Below are positions 14,892 through 23,453 of a stretch of 49,804 nucleotides of DNA, one piece after another (positions within the stretch are counted from its first letter, which is position 1; each line of letters opens with the position of its first letter). The position numbers and the translations under genes are program-made. Origin of the DNA: Candidatus Solibacter sp. (GTDB taxonomy: Bacteria > Acidobacteriota > Terriglobia > Bryobacterales > Bryobacteraceae); NCBI GenBank assembly GCA_025361425.1, contig JANYAH010000135.1:1-49804 (forward strand), read 5' to 3'. The notes beneath the pieces are model-generated. The model saw only the letters and a program-made list of their open reading frames with translations. It made no database searches and was not told the DNA's origin.

Positions 14892-16736
14892 TCAATGATT
14901 GGTGAACAGATATTTTCCGCCGCTGAATTTCTGCAAATGGAACCGCGGGTTGCCCGCCAGTTGCTCCAGTCGCTCAGCCTTTGGTCCTTCTACCACTAGG
15001 TAATACCGGTTCTCGCTGCCCCATAGCCGCTGGAATTCCGCGTCGTCGATAAACACGTCCCGCGGCGCCTCTGGTGCGTACGATCCGTAATCCAGATTGT
15101 TTACCCGCCCATTCAGTAGATACGCCCGGCGGTTCGTGTAGAAAAAAACCGACGAGAAAGTGTAATATTGGTCGTCCACAATCAACTTGCCAGCCGGTGC
15201 CGCCAGTAGCGCTTCCGCCAACGGTCGCGACGACATATACGGATCGAACACCACCAGCGCCATCCGCGCCGCATGGAAAAACAACACCATCATCCCCACC
15301 AGTGCCGCCGTCGCCCCCCGCCGCCGCCACGCCCCCCACGTCCCCACCGCGAATGCCAGTCCCGCTACCACCAGCGGCCCCCGTAAGTACGCGAACGATG
15401 CCATCGTCAAATCCGTCATGTGCCCCAGCGATAGCGTGTACACATCCGGATTCTGGCTCAGCGCCGACGCGATATCCCCCGGCGCTGCCAGGTTCCGCAC
15501 CATCCACAGAATCGCGCAGATCGCCGCCAGCGCCAGCGCCGTCACCACCCCGATCGTTCGCCTCCCCCACTTCAGCCACCCATGCCCGCTCGCCATCGCG
15601 CATCCCAATAACAGCGCTAGCGCCGGATAGCACGGCATCGAGTAATACTCCTGCGTGGTCGAAAACGTGAAAAAGGTCAGGATGAATCCCGCCCAGCACA
15701 AACACAACAGCCGCACCCGCGACGCCCGGTCCGCTCCCCGGTACTTCAACCCGAGCGCCGCTGGAAAATACAGGCTCCACGGAAAAAACCACAGCAAGTG
15801 AAATAGCCAGAAATAGGCCCGCGGCACCGTGTTGTAGTCCCGCGGATACCGCAGATTTAGAAACCGCAGCACGTGCTCATTGAGGAAGTAAAACCAGAAG
15901 AACCCATGATATGAGCCCTTCTCGCTATGCATCGTGATATCGAAGTACGGCGGATTGCGCAGTGTCGCCAGTACGTGCCACGGCCCCGCGATTGCCAGCG
16001 CCAGCAGCATCCCCCACATCACCTGCAGTCGCCGCCACGTCCGCGCCACCAGTAACTGCTTCGTCAGCCCCAGATACAGTAGCCCCGTCGCTACTGGGAA
16101 CGCCGCCGCGATCAATCCCTTTAGCAGCAGTCCCGCGCCGATCGCCGCCCACATCGCCATCGCCCACGCCGCCGGATGCCGCTCCTCTTCCTCCAGCGCT
16201 CGCACCATCCCCCACAGCGCTATCGTGATCGTGAGCGTTAGCATCACATCCGGAATCAGGATGCGCGTGAACAAAAACAGCCCCACGCTCGTCCCTAGCA
16301 CCAGGCCCGCCCGCAACCCCACTCGCCGCCCGAATGCCCACGCCCCAAACCGCGCCGTCACCCAGCACAACAGTACCGTGCTCAAAGCGATCGGTATCCG
16401 CGCCGCCCAGTCGTGTGCCCCGAATATGGCGAACGACACCGCCATCATCCAGTATTTCAAGGGAGACTTTTCGAGGTACGCCACCCCGTCCAGCCGTGCC
16501 GTCACCCAGTCGCCAGATTGCAGCATGTTGCGCGCAATCTGCGCCTGCACCGCGTCCACATCGTCCATCAGTGAAGGCGGGCTCACCATGCAGCCAATGA
16601 ATATCGCCGCCGCCACCACCGCGACAATTATCTGGTAGCGAAGACCCGCGCGTTTGCGTGCGGAGCCGCTTCCGCCTCTGCCGGTACCTCCACCTTCCAT
16701 CTCTTCATCCACAGAAAAAGCGTCAGCAGGCCCCAT
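14892..16736 (-). CDS. GT39/ArnT-type membrane glycosyltransferase
   Basis: 614 residues with about 10-12 hydrophobic segments in the first ~480, then a soluble C-terminal part. The early loop MDDVDAVQAQIARNMLQSGDW and LEKSPLKYW are typical of the ArnT/PMT_2 family, which transfers sugars from polyprenyl phosphate donors on the outer face of the inner membrane. The start overlaps asnB by ~108 bp. ATG 16736 and ATG 16700 are both possible, and the Gly/Ser-rich first 30 residues may not be translated. Together with asnB and the sugar dehydrogenase it suggests cell-surface glycan decoration. The substrate is unknown. Confidence 0.82.
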   Translation of the reverse strand: MGPADAFSVDEEMEGGGTGRGGSGSARKRAGLRYQIIVAVVAAAIFIGCMVSPPSLMDDVDAVQAQIARNMLQSGDWVTARLDGVAYLEKSPLKYWMMAVSFAIFGAHDWAARIPIALSTVLLCWVTARFGAWAFGRRVGLRAGLVLGTSVGLFLFTRILIPDVMLTLTITIALWGMVRALEEEERHPAAWAMAMWAAIGAGLLLKGLIAAAFPVATGLLYLGLTKQLLVARTWRRLQVMWGMLLALAIAGPWHVLATLRNPPYFDITMHSEKGSYHGFFWFYFLNEHVLRFLNLRYPRDYNTVPRAYFWLFHLLWFFPWSLYFPAALGLKYRGADRASRVRLLCLCWAGFILTFFTFSTTQEYYSMPCYPALALLLGCAMASGHGWLKWGRRTIGVVTALALAAICAILWMVRNLAAPGDIASALSQNPDVYTLSLGHMTDLTMASFAYLRGPLVVAGLAFAVGTWGAWRRRGATAALVGMMVLFFHAARMALVVFDPYMSSRPLAEALLAAPAGKLIVDDQYYTFSSVFFYTNRRAYLLNGRVNNLDYGSYAPEAPRDVFIDDAEFQRLWGSENRYYLVVEGPKAERLEQLAGNPRFHLQKFSGGKYLFTNH

Positions 16737-18553
16737 AAGTGATATCCGGCATTGATTCGCCTCTCCATATGATCGCGGATCAATGCCTCAATCGCGCGCC
16801 CGTCGAAAATACCCGTCGCCGCGATTGCCTCCGGCGTCACCGTGTCCATCAACAATCGCCGCAGCGCGCCCCGGAACCAATCGTGCGTCGGTATGTCAAA
16901 ACCCGTCTTCTTGCGCTTCAGCACCGTCTCCGGCAGCTTGCCCCGCATCAGTTCCCGCAGCACGAACTTCTGCGTCCCCCCGCGGATCTTTAGCCGTTGC
17001 GGCAGCCCGGCCGCGAATTCCACAATCCGGTGATCCAGGAACGGCGGACGCACTTCCAGAGAATGCGCCATGCTCATCCGGTCCGTCTTGTACAATATAT
17101 CGTCCGGTAGATAGTAATTCTGATCCACCGTCAGATACCGCTGCAGCACCCCTTGCGGCGCCATCTTCAGCTCGTCAACCAGTCTCCGCAACCCGCTGCC
17201 ATTCGTCCCCGGCCGGATCTCCGCCAGTTGCTCCGGCGAGAACGTCCCGTTCCAGAAAAAGTGCGCTTCATCCGGATCCAGCAGGCTCCCTTCCAGCCAC
17301 CGCTTCAGCTTGTATTCCAGGCTGATTTTCTCGTCGGACACCGGCATGTACCGCTCCAGCGCGCCGCGCATCAGTCGCCGCAACCCCCTTGGCGCCAGCC
17401 GCCGGAGCGGCCGCACCAGCCGGTCCGCCTGGTAAGTCAGATATCCGCCGAATAATTCATCCGCGCCCTCGCCCGAGAGCGCCACCGTCACGTGCCGCCG
17501 GCTCATCCGCGAGAGGAACCACACCGGCAGCGCCCCCGCGTCCGCGCTCGGTTCGTCCGAATAGTACGCGAAGTCCTCAATCGCGCTCTGCAACTCCACT
17601 TCCGGGTTCAAATCGAATTCGTGATGGTCCGTCCCGTACTTGCGCGCAATCTCCCGGAAGTACGGGCTTTCGTCGAAACTCCGCCCTTGAAACGAAACCG
17701 AGAACGTCTTCAGTTTCCCCGCCGTCTGTCCCGCCGCGTAGTGCAGAATTGCCGACGAATCCAGGCCCCCGGATGCCCACACCCCCAGCGGAACGTCCGC
17801 AATCAGATGCTCCCGCACCGCATCGTTCAGCAGCCAGTCCAGTTCCTCTTTAGCCGCGCCCAGCGAGATCCCTCGCGTCCCGCCTGAAGGAATTTTCCAC
17901 CACGCTTCGCTGTGCAACTTCCCGTGCCGCCATTCCAGTAAGTGCCCCGGCGCCACTTTCCTTATTCCCCGGATCAGCGTCTGTGTCCCCGCCACGTAGT
18001 TCAGCGATAGGTACGTGTCCAGCGCGTCCAGATCCAGATGCCGTGGTACCTCCGGATGCTCCAGGATCGCCTTCAGTTCCGATCCGAAATACAGCTCCTC
18101 GCCCCTGCAATAGTAGTACAGCGGCTTGATCCCCATCCGGTCGCGCACCAGCACCAGCCGCTTTTTAGACTCCGTCCACAACGCCACCGCAAACATCCCG
18201 CGCATCCGCGTAAAACACGCCGTGTCCCATTCTAGGTAGGCCCGCAGCACCGTCTCTGTGTCGCAGTTGGAATGGAAACGATGACCTAGCCCCTCTAACT
18301 CCGCCCTAACTTCCCTATGGTTGTAGATTTCTCCGTTGAAGACAATGGCCGTATCCCGATCGTCACTCAAGATAGGCTGGTCCCCGCCTTCCAGATCGAT
18401 GATCTTCAGCCGCACCGCGCACAACGTCGCTTCGCTGCCTTCGTACACACCCTGCTGGTCTGGCCCGCGATGCGAAATCGCTTCAGTAATCCGCTCGGCA
18501 ACGCCCTTACTGACGCCAGTCCTGCGATGTGTAAACCCCGCGATTCCACACAT
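16628..18553 (-). CDS. asnB: Asparagine synthase (glutamine-hydrolysing)
   Basis: 641 residues. MCGIAGF exposes the catalytic Cys2 of the class II glutamine amidotransferase domain, with NGEIYNH at ~73-79. The synthetase domain carries the ATP pyrophosphatase loop SGGLDSS at 261-267. Length matches the AsnB/exosortase-type family. Such genes often sit in polysaccharide clusters, where the paralogue may amidate a sugar or peptide rather than free aspartate. Here it overlaps a GT39 gene and is divergent from a UDP-sugar dehydrogenase. The amidotransferase call is firm; the true acceptor is not shown. Confidence 0.9.
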   Translation of the reverse strand: MCGIAGFTHRRTGVSKGVAERITEAISHRGPDQQGVYEGSEATLCAVRLKIIDLEGGDQPILSDDRDTAIVFNGEIYNHREVRAELEGLGHRFHSNCDTETVLRAYLEWDTACFTRMRGMFAVALWTESKKRLVLVRDRMGIKPLYYYCRGEELYFGSELKAILEHPEVPRHLDLDALDTYLSLNYVAGTQTLIRGIRKVAPGHLLEWRHGKLHSEAWWKIPSGGTRGISLGAAKEELDWLLNDAVREHLIADVPLGVWASGGLDSSAILHYAAGQTAGKLKTFSVSFQGRSFDESPYFREIARKYGTDHHEFDLNPEVELQSAIEDFAYYSDEPSADAGALPVWFLSRMSRRHVTVALSGEGADELFGGYLTYQADRLVRPLRRLAPRGLRRLMRGALERYMPVSDEKISLEYKLKRWLEGSLLDPDEAHFFWNGTFSPEQLAEIRPGTNGSGLRRLVDELKMAPQGVLQRYLTVDQNYYLPDDILYKTDRMSMAHSLEVRPPFLDHRIVEFAAGLPQRLKIRGGTQKFVLRELMRGKLPETVLKRKKTGFDIPTHDWFRGALRRLLMDTVTPEAIAATGIFDGRAIEALIRDHMERRINAGYHLWGLLTLFLWMKRWKVEVPAEAEAAPHANARVFATR

Positions 18554-18887
18554 TTACGTCTAAATCCCCGTTCGCTTACCAAAACCGGTTCGATCCGTTC
18601 TGGTTTTGTGTTGAATATACCACACTAGCCGCCAACTCCGTAGCCATCTACCCCCAAACGCAAGCCTCTTTATGGCTACCCCTCCGCGTCCTCCACGCTA
18701 AAAACAAACCACTTGCTCCTGACCACCTTGTTCTACCCTCAATTGACCCCCGGGCCACCGCCCGGGCCCGCCAACCTCTATCTACAGAAACCGTTCACCG
18801 CCGAACAGTTCAGCGCCACCCAGTGGACTAGGCGCGGGGCCGTTTTTTTCGGCGCGTCCGCGGGCGTTATGCGAGAATACAGGACTG
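18554..18887. other. Divergent intergenic region between asnB and the UDP-sugar dehydrogenase gene
   Basis: 334 bp without a credible gene. It holds an imperfect inverted repeat near 18578-18605 (AAAACC ... GGTTTT) close to the asnB start, and a CCCGGGC/GCCCGGG hairpin with CACC loop near 18750. Promoters for both flanking genes should lie here, but no good -35/-10 pair stands out. Confidence 0.5.
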
Positions 18888-20219
18888 ATGACTGAGTTAC
18901 CCTTGAACACCTTCCCCGCTGCCACTGCGCACATCCTGGCAGAGAAGATCCGCACCAAGCGTGCCCGCGTCGGCGTCGTCGGACTAGGATACGTCGGGCT
19001 TCCCCTCGCCGTGGAGTTCGCCAAGGCCGGCTTCACGGTCACCGGCATCGATATCAGCGAAGAGAAAGTGCGCCGTGTCAACGCGGGGGATTCCTACATC
19101 GGGGATATTCCCACCGCCACCCTCGCGCCCCTGGTCGAATCGGGCAGATTGTGCGCCACCACGGATTTCTCCGCCGTCCTCGAACTCGACACCATCAATA
19201 TCTGCGTCCCCACACCCCTGCGCAAAACCAAGGACCCAGACATGAGCTTCATCGTGTCCTCCTGCGCTGAGATCGCACGCTTCTTCCATGCCGGCCTCCT
19301 GGTGATTCTCGAATCCACCACCTATCCCGGAACCACCGATGAGCTCGTTTTGCCCATGCTCGCCAAGAGCGGACTTCAAGTCGGGCAGGATTTCTACCTC
19401 TGCTTCTCCCCCGAGCGCGTGGACCCCGGCAATCCCAAGTACCAGACTGCCAACATCCCCAAGGTGGTGGGCGGCTGCACCCCGGCATGCACGGAAATGG
19501 GACGCCTGTTCTATGCTCAGGCCCTGGAACAGGTCGTGCCGGTCAGCTCCACCCAGGTCGCCGAGATGGTCAAGCTGATGGAAAATACCTTCCGTATGAT
19601 CAACATCGGCTTGGCTAACGAAATGGCCCTCATGTGCGACCGCATGCGCATCAATGTCTGGGAGGTAATCGACGCCGCCGCTACCAAGCCCTTCGGATTT
19701 ATGCCTTTCTATCCCGGTCCCGGGCTCGGTGGCCACTGCATCCCGATCGATCCGTTTTACCTGTCCTGGAAGACCAAACAGGCCGGCATTGAAGCCCGCT
19801 TCATCGAACTCGCCGGTTACATCAACGGCCAAATGCCTCACTTTGTCGTGGACAAGGTGCAGGACGCGCTCAACGACGCCTCTAAACCCGTCAAGGGCTC
19901 GAAGATTCACGTCATGGGCGTCGCCTACAAGCGCGACATCGACGACATGCGGGAATCTCCCGCCCTCGACGTCATGATGCTGCTCCAGCGCCGTGGCGCC
20001 ATCGTTACCTATAGCGACCCGCACGTCCCGCGCCTCCATCTAGAGGGGGTGGACCTGGTATCCGTGCCCGAATCCGCCGCCGCCGCCGCCGATTGCGTGG
20101 TCATCATCACCGATCACCACTCCTTCGACTATCCGGGGCTCGTCGAGCGCTCCTGCCTCATCGTGGACACGCGCAATGCCCTCAAGGGTATCAACTCAAC
20201 TAAAATCGTCCGTTTGTAA
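18888..20219 (+). CDS. UDP-sugar 6-dehydrogenase (UDP-GlcNAc / UDP-ManNAc dehydrogenase type)
   Basis: 443 residues. The NAD-binding motif GLGYVGLP lies at 32-39. The central region has FSPERVDPGN and the catalytic cysteine C284 in PGPGLGGHCIPIDPFYLSWK. The C-terminal domain has YKRDIDDMRESPALD. This form of the cysteine motif is typical of the WbpA/WecC/TviB branch, which oxidises C6 of UDP-N-acetylhexosamines to uronic acids for surface polysaccharides, in two NAD-dependent steps. It is divergent from asnB and GT39, consistent with a small glycan locus. The exact sugar cannot be read from the sequence. Confidence 0.87.
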   Translation: MTELPLNTFPAATAHILAEKIRTKRARVGVVGLGYVGLPLAVEFAKAGFTVTGIDISEEKVRRVNAGDSYIGDIPTATLAPLVESGRLCATTDFSAVLELDTINICVPTPLRKTKDPDMSFIVSSCAEIARFFHAGLLVILESTTYPGTTDELVLPMLAKSGLQVGQDFYLCFSPERVDPGNPKYQTANIPKVVGGCTPACTEMGRLFYAQALEQVVPVSSTQVAEMVKLMENTFRMINIGLANEMALMCDRMRINVWEVIDAAATKPFGFMPFYPGPGLGGHCIPIDPFYLSWKTKQAGIEARFIELAGYINGQMPHFVVDKVQDALNDASKPVKGSKIHVMGVAYKRDIDDMRESPALDVMMLLQRRGAIVTYSDPHVPRLHLEGVDLVSVPESAAAAADCVVIITDHHSFDYPGLVERSCLIVDTRNALKGINSTKIVRL

Positions 20220-20321
20220 CATTTGTGGCTTTTCACCGTAGTTCTAAAGAGACACCTGACACCTGGTTGACAACGGTCTCGAAAGTCCGCACTCTAGAGA
20301 TGTAGGATTAGCGAGGTGGTT

Positions 20322-21368
20322 ATGAAGCTGGTGTGGAAACTTTCTCTCTCCGTGGCTGTCCTCGCGCTTGGTGCGTTTCCCGCACTTGCGCAACCCGTAA
20401 TTTCCGCCAAGTCCGGCGTGGTCTCCTACGTCATCGGCAAGGTGATGGTGGGCGATCAGGTCGTCAAGCCGTCGGAAACTAAATTGACCGAAGTTAAGGA
20501 GAACGCCGTCCTGCGCACCGAAGAAGGACGGGCGGAAGTCCTGCTGACCTTGGGCGCCATCCTGCGCACCGGCGACAACGCCAGCTTCAAAATGCTCACC
20601 AACCGCCTCATTGACACCCGGGTGGAACTGCTCACCGGCACCCACATCGTCGAGGTGGCGGAAGTTCAGAAGGACAACAACCTGACCCTGGTTGTCAAGG
20701 ATGCCACGGTGGTGATCACCAAGCGCGGCCTCTATCGCTTCGATGTCGATCAGTCCCGCATCAAGGTGTTCGAAGGCGTATTGGGCGTCACCGTGAACGG
20801 CCAGAGCACTCTGGTGGGCGCGGGCAAGATGGTGGATAGCACCACGGCCTCGGTCGAGAAGTTTGACAAGGAAGCCACCGATGCCATGGACCACTGGGCC
20901 CAGCGGCGCGCCGAACTCGTCGCCATGGCGAACGCTTCTTCCGCCAAACAGGTGCACGATTACGGCTGTACGCCGAACAATTTCGCCTCCACCAACCGCA
21001 CCTCCGGCCCCTGCAGCAACTCCTGCAACACCTGGCGCTACAACCCCTGGTACGGTCTGGTCACCTACATCCCGTGCGGAGCCAACATCTACAGTCCCTA
21101 CGGTTACCGCTACTGGAGCCCGGACAACGTAATGCGGGCCTATTACGTGCCCCCGTCGCCTAGCTACAACGGTGGTGGATTCGGCGGCAACCCCGGCAGT
21201 TACTCCGGGATGTCGCAGACCTCCAGCGGATACTCGGGCGCCATGGCGACCTCCACGGGTTCCGTGTCCTCCTCGACGGCCGCGGTTTCGTCCGGCACCA
21301 GCACCTCTTCGTCGGCGGGCACCGCTTCCAGTGGACAAGGCGCTTCCGGCGGCGGACGCGGAAAATAA
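20322..21368 (+). CDS. Secreted FecR-domain protein with low-complexity tail
   Basis: 348 residues from ATG 20322, with GAGGTGG just upstream; a GTG two codons earlier is less likely. The signal peptide MKLVWKLSLSVAVLALGAFP ends ALAQ. Residues ~30-190 form a FecR-like beta domain (AVLRTEEGRAEVLLTLGAIL, VVITKRGLYRFDVD, VFEGVLGVTVNG). A Cys/Tyr-rich middle (four Cys between ~210 and ~245) is followed by a Ser/Gly/Thr-rich tail. There is no cytoplasmic sigma-binding domain, so it is not a classical FecR anti-sigma factor. A periplasmic or cell-wall structural role is more likely. Confidence 0.78.
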   Translation: MKLVWKLSLSVAVLALGAFPALAQPVISAKSGVVSYVIGKVMVGDQVVKPSETKLTEVKENAVLRTEEGRAEVLLTLGAILRTGDNASFKMLTNRLIDTRVELLTGTHIVEVAEVQKDNNLTLVVKDATVVITKRGLYRFDVDQSRIKVFEGVLGVTVNGQSTLVGAGKMVDSTTASVEKFDKEATDAMDHWAQRRAELVAMANASSAKQVHDYGCTPNNFASTNRTSGPCSNSCNTWRYNPWYGLVTYIPCGANIYSPYGYRYWSPDNVMRAYYVPPSPSYNGGGFGGNPGSYSGMSQTSSGYSGAMATSTGSVSSSTAAVSSGTSTSSSAGTASSGQGASGGGRGK

Positions 21369-21410
21369 GTGTCGCTGCTTTACCCGCCCCGCCCTCACCC
21401 TTACAGAAAA

Positions 21411-21439
21411 TCGGCCCGTCCCCAAAGAGGACGGGCCGA
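21411..21439 (-). terminator. Hairpin terminator between convergent genes
   Basis: TCGGCCCGTCC / GGACGGGCCGA forms a perfect 11-bp stem with a 7-base loop. On the minus strand it is followed by TTTTCTGT, so it suits the receiver-like gene best. The plus side lacks a T run but may still end the FecR transcript. Confidence 0.65.
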
Positions 21440-21493
21440 AGCTGTTTCATGGCGTTGACAATTCCGTGTGCCGCGAATTGCGCAGGCTGGCCG

Positions 21494-21931
21494 CTATCCT
21501 TCCGTGCGCAGGGGGCGGTAGCGGCGGGAGGCGCGGAGGCCGATCAATTCGGCGACCTCTCCCAGCAGGTTAGGGAGGTTCTCCGTGTAGATCGAGAGGT
21601 TGTGCCGGCAAGGTGCGGGCCGGACCTTGCGGGACGGTTCGTAGGAGGTCACTTGGGCGGTCGCAGGGCGATAGTCCTTGACTCGGGCATATGCCAGCAC
21701 ATTGCGCGGCACGTTGGTGTCGCTGAGTACCAGCGAATACCGCCCTTCGTCCAATTTCGAAAGCGCTTCCGCCGGAGATGCGGCTACATCCACCAAGTAT
21801 CCACCAGCTTGTAAGATGGTTTGCAAAGCCAATCGTGGTGCAAGATCGCCATGCACCAATAGAACTCGGGCCAGGTCTAGCGCCCGGCCGGAACCGCTGC
21901 TGCTTGGGAGCAAGCTGGGTACCTTACGCAT
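21494..21931 (-). CDS. Degenerate response-regulator receiver protein
   Basis: 145 residues. ARVLLVHGDLAPRLALQTIL, then AEALSKLDEGRYSLVLSDTNVP, gives the first half of a CheY-like receiver with D71 at the phosphorylation position. The usual acidic pair is reduced to HGD (D29). The second half (SYEPSRKVRPAPCRHNLSIYT) does not show the conserved Thr/Lys switch and differs from normal receivers. No output domain is present. It may be a pseudo-receiver acting by protein contact. It is monocistronic between a FecR gene and a pirin gene. Confidence 0.65.
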   Translation of the reverse strand: MRKVPSLLPSSSGSGRALDLARVLLVHGDLAPRLALQTILQAGGYLVDVAASPAEALSKLDEGRYSLVLSDTNVPRNVLAYARVKDYRPATAQVTSYEPSRKVRPAPCRHNLSIYTENLPNLLGEVAELIGLRASRRYRPLRTEG

Positions 21932-22030
21932 CTGTTATCTAGCTATACTGTAACCGGGAATAGGCGATTTTGACCCTTTTTTTTCAGTAGATTGGTCGGC
22001 TTTTACGGATGTCGTCCAGGCGCGGAGATT

Positions 22031-22894
22031 TTAGGCGAGCACGCCCATTCGGCCTTCCTCGTAGTCATCCACCGCTTGCACCAACTCCTCCTTGCTGTTC
22101 ATAACAAACGGGCCATACCGAGCCACGGGCTGTCCAATCGGTTCACCGGCGAGTAACAGCAGGCTGAGCCTGCACGCCCCGGAGTTGGCGATCTGTACGC
22201 CGTCTCCCCCGCGGTCGAAAAGTACCATCTGATGCTCCCGGGCCTCCGTTTTGTCGAATTGTCCCATCCCTTCAATCACATAGGCGAAGGCGTTACTAGT
22301 CTTGGGGATAGCCTGCTCGAACCTGGAGCCGGGTTCTAGCGTGAGGTGCAGAAAGAGGATTGGAATCCGCGTATCTATCACACCTTTGCCGCCCATGGTC
22401 TCGCCGGAGATTACCTTGGCGGTTACCGTGGCCTCCGGGTTGTGGACCACCGGAATCCTCGCCGATGGTGTGTCCTGGTAGCGCGGCGAAGTCATCTTGT
22501 CTTTTTTAGGCAAGTTCACCCAAAGCTGGAAGCCATGTAGTGTACCTCCATCACGTATAAGGGTTTCGCCGGGTAGTTCGGAGTGTACCAGACCGCTTCC
22601 GGCGGTCATCCACTGGACGTCGCCAGGTCGGATCGTCCCGTGGTTGCCCCAAGAGTCGCGATGCTGCATTTCGCCGTCCAGCAGGTAGGTCACCGTCTCG
22701 AAACCGCGGTGTGGGTGGGGTGGAAACCCGCGGGCTTCGCCGGGCCCGAGGGCCGTCGGCCCCAGGTGGTCTAACAGTAGAAACGGGTCCAGCTCCATCA
22801 GGTCTGTTCCGGGGAAGGCCCGCCGGAGATCCACCCCGTCCCCATCCTGCGATGAGGCCGCGCTGAATACCTTGGTCACTGCTCGATACGTCAT
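22031..22894 (-). CDS. Pirin family protein
   Basis: 287 residues, the usual pirin length. The bicupin metal site is visible as H60 and H62 in PPHPHRGFETVTY and H104/E106 in GSGLVHSELP. C-terminal motifs (GEPIGQPVARYGPFVMNSKEE) are also standard. Bacterial pirins often have quercetinase or redox-linked functions. The gene is divergent from a MarR regulator, with a TATCTTGANGNNGAGATA operator overlapping its ribosome-binding site, so it is probably repressed by that regulator and induced by quinones or other electrophiles. Confidence 0.88.
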   Translation of the reverse strand: MTYRAVTKVFSAASSQDGDGVDLRRAFPGTDLMELDPFLLLDHLGPTALGPGEARGFPPHPHRGFETVTYLLDGEMQHRDSWGNHGTIRPGDVQWMTAGSGLVHSELPGETLIRDGGTLHGFQLWVNLPKKDKMTSPRYQDTPSARIPVVHNPEATVTAKVISGETMGGKGVIDTRIPILFLHLTLEPGSRFEQAIPKTSNAFAYVIEGMGQFDKTEAREHQMVLFDRGGDGVQIANSGACRLSLLLLAGEPIGQPVARYGPFVMNSKEELVQAVDDYEEGRMGVLA

Positions 22895-22898
22895 TGGT

Positions 22899-22918
22899 TT
22901 ATCTCCACGTCAAGATAA
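22899..22918. promoter_or_regulatory. MarR-type operator between pirin and MarR genes
   Basis: TTATCT-N8-AGATAA is a perfect inverted repeat. Its minus-strand reading matches the site at 44671-44688 in 15 of 18 positions. It covers the GGAG ribosome-binding site of the pirin gene and lies 30 bp before the regulator start. Confidence 0.75.
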
Positions 22919-22948
22919 TTGATGCTAGACTCAGTGCTAGGATTCAAC

Positions 22949-23446
22949 ATGGAAGCGACCGGTATTCACCTGTGGTTGGTATTGTGGAAGGCCTATGAGG
23001 CGGTTCGCCGCCACGCCGAACGGCACATCTACTCGCTGGGTCTGGGGTTCTCCGATTTCGCCGTGCTGGAGGCGCTGCTTCACAAAGGGCCGACTCCCGT
23101 GAACACGATTGGGGAACTGGTACATCTTACCAGTGGATCGATCACGGCGGCGATCGACCGTCTGGAGCGGAAATCGCTGGTGGAGCGGTGCACCGTTCCA
23201 GCGGATCGGCGGGCGCGGGTCGTCCATTTGACGGACGCAGGCCGCAAACTGATCGAGTGCGCATTCGGGCATCATGCGGCCGCGCTGGAGGCCGCCACCA
23301 GCGGGCTGACCGCTGCGGAGCGGGGCGAGGCGGTCGCCCTTCTGAAGAAGCTGGGACTCGGTGCGCAGGCCAAAGGTATTCCGGAATACCGCGGGCTGCC
23401 TGCCAAGCCATTTTCACCAGCCGATCAGGCCAAGCTGGCGTCATGA
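22949..23446 (+). CDS. MarR family transcriptional regulator (MhqR-like)
   Basis: 165 residues from ATG 22949 (MEATGIHLWLVLWKAYEAVR), preceded by AGGA six bases upstream; upstream TTG/ATG codons at 22919 and 22922 touch or adjoin the operator and lack a site. The winged helix-turn-helix is FSDFAVLEALLHKGPTPVNTIGELVHLTSGSITAAIDRLERKSLVER, with wing DRRARVVHLTDAGRKL. Its divergent partner is a pirin, a common pairing for quinone-sensing MarR proteins. It probably autoregulates and represses both pirin loci of this window. Confidence 0.88.
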   Translation: MEATGIHLWLVLWKAYEAVRRHAERHIYSLGLGFSDFAVLEALLHKGPTPVNTIGELVHLTSGSITAAIDRLERKSLVERCTVPADRRARVVHLTDAGRKLIECAFGHHAAALEAATSGLTAAERGEAVALLKKLGLGAQAKGIPEYRGLPAKPFSPADQAKLAS

Positions 23447-23453
23447 TAGAGAG

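Noticed and set aside
20244-21425. Minus-strand open frame of 393 codons opposite the FecR-domain gene
   Set aside because: Composition is Gly/Val/Arg/His-rich antisense shadow. The plus-strand protein has a signal peptide and FecR domain.
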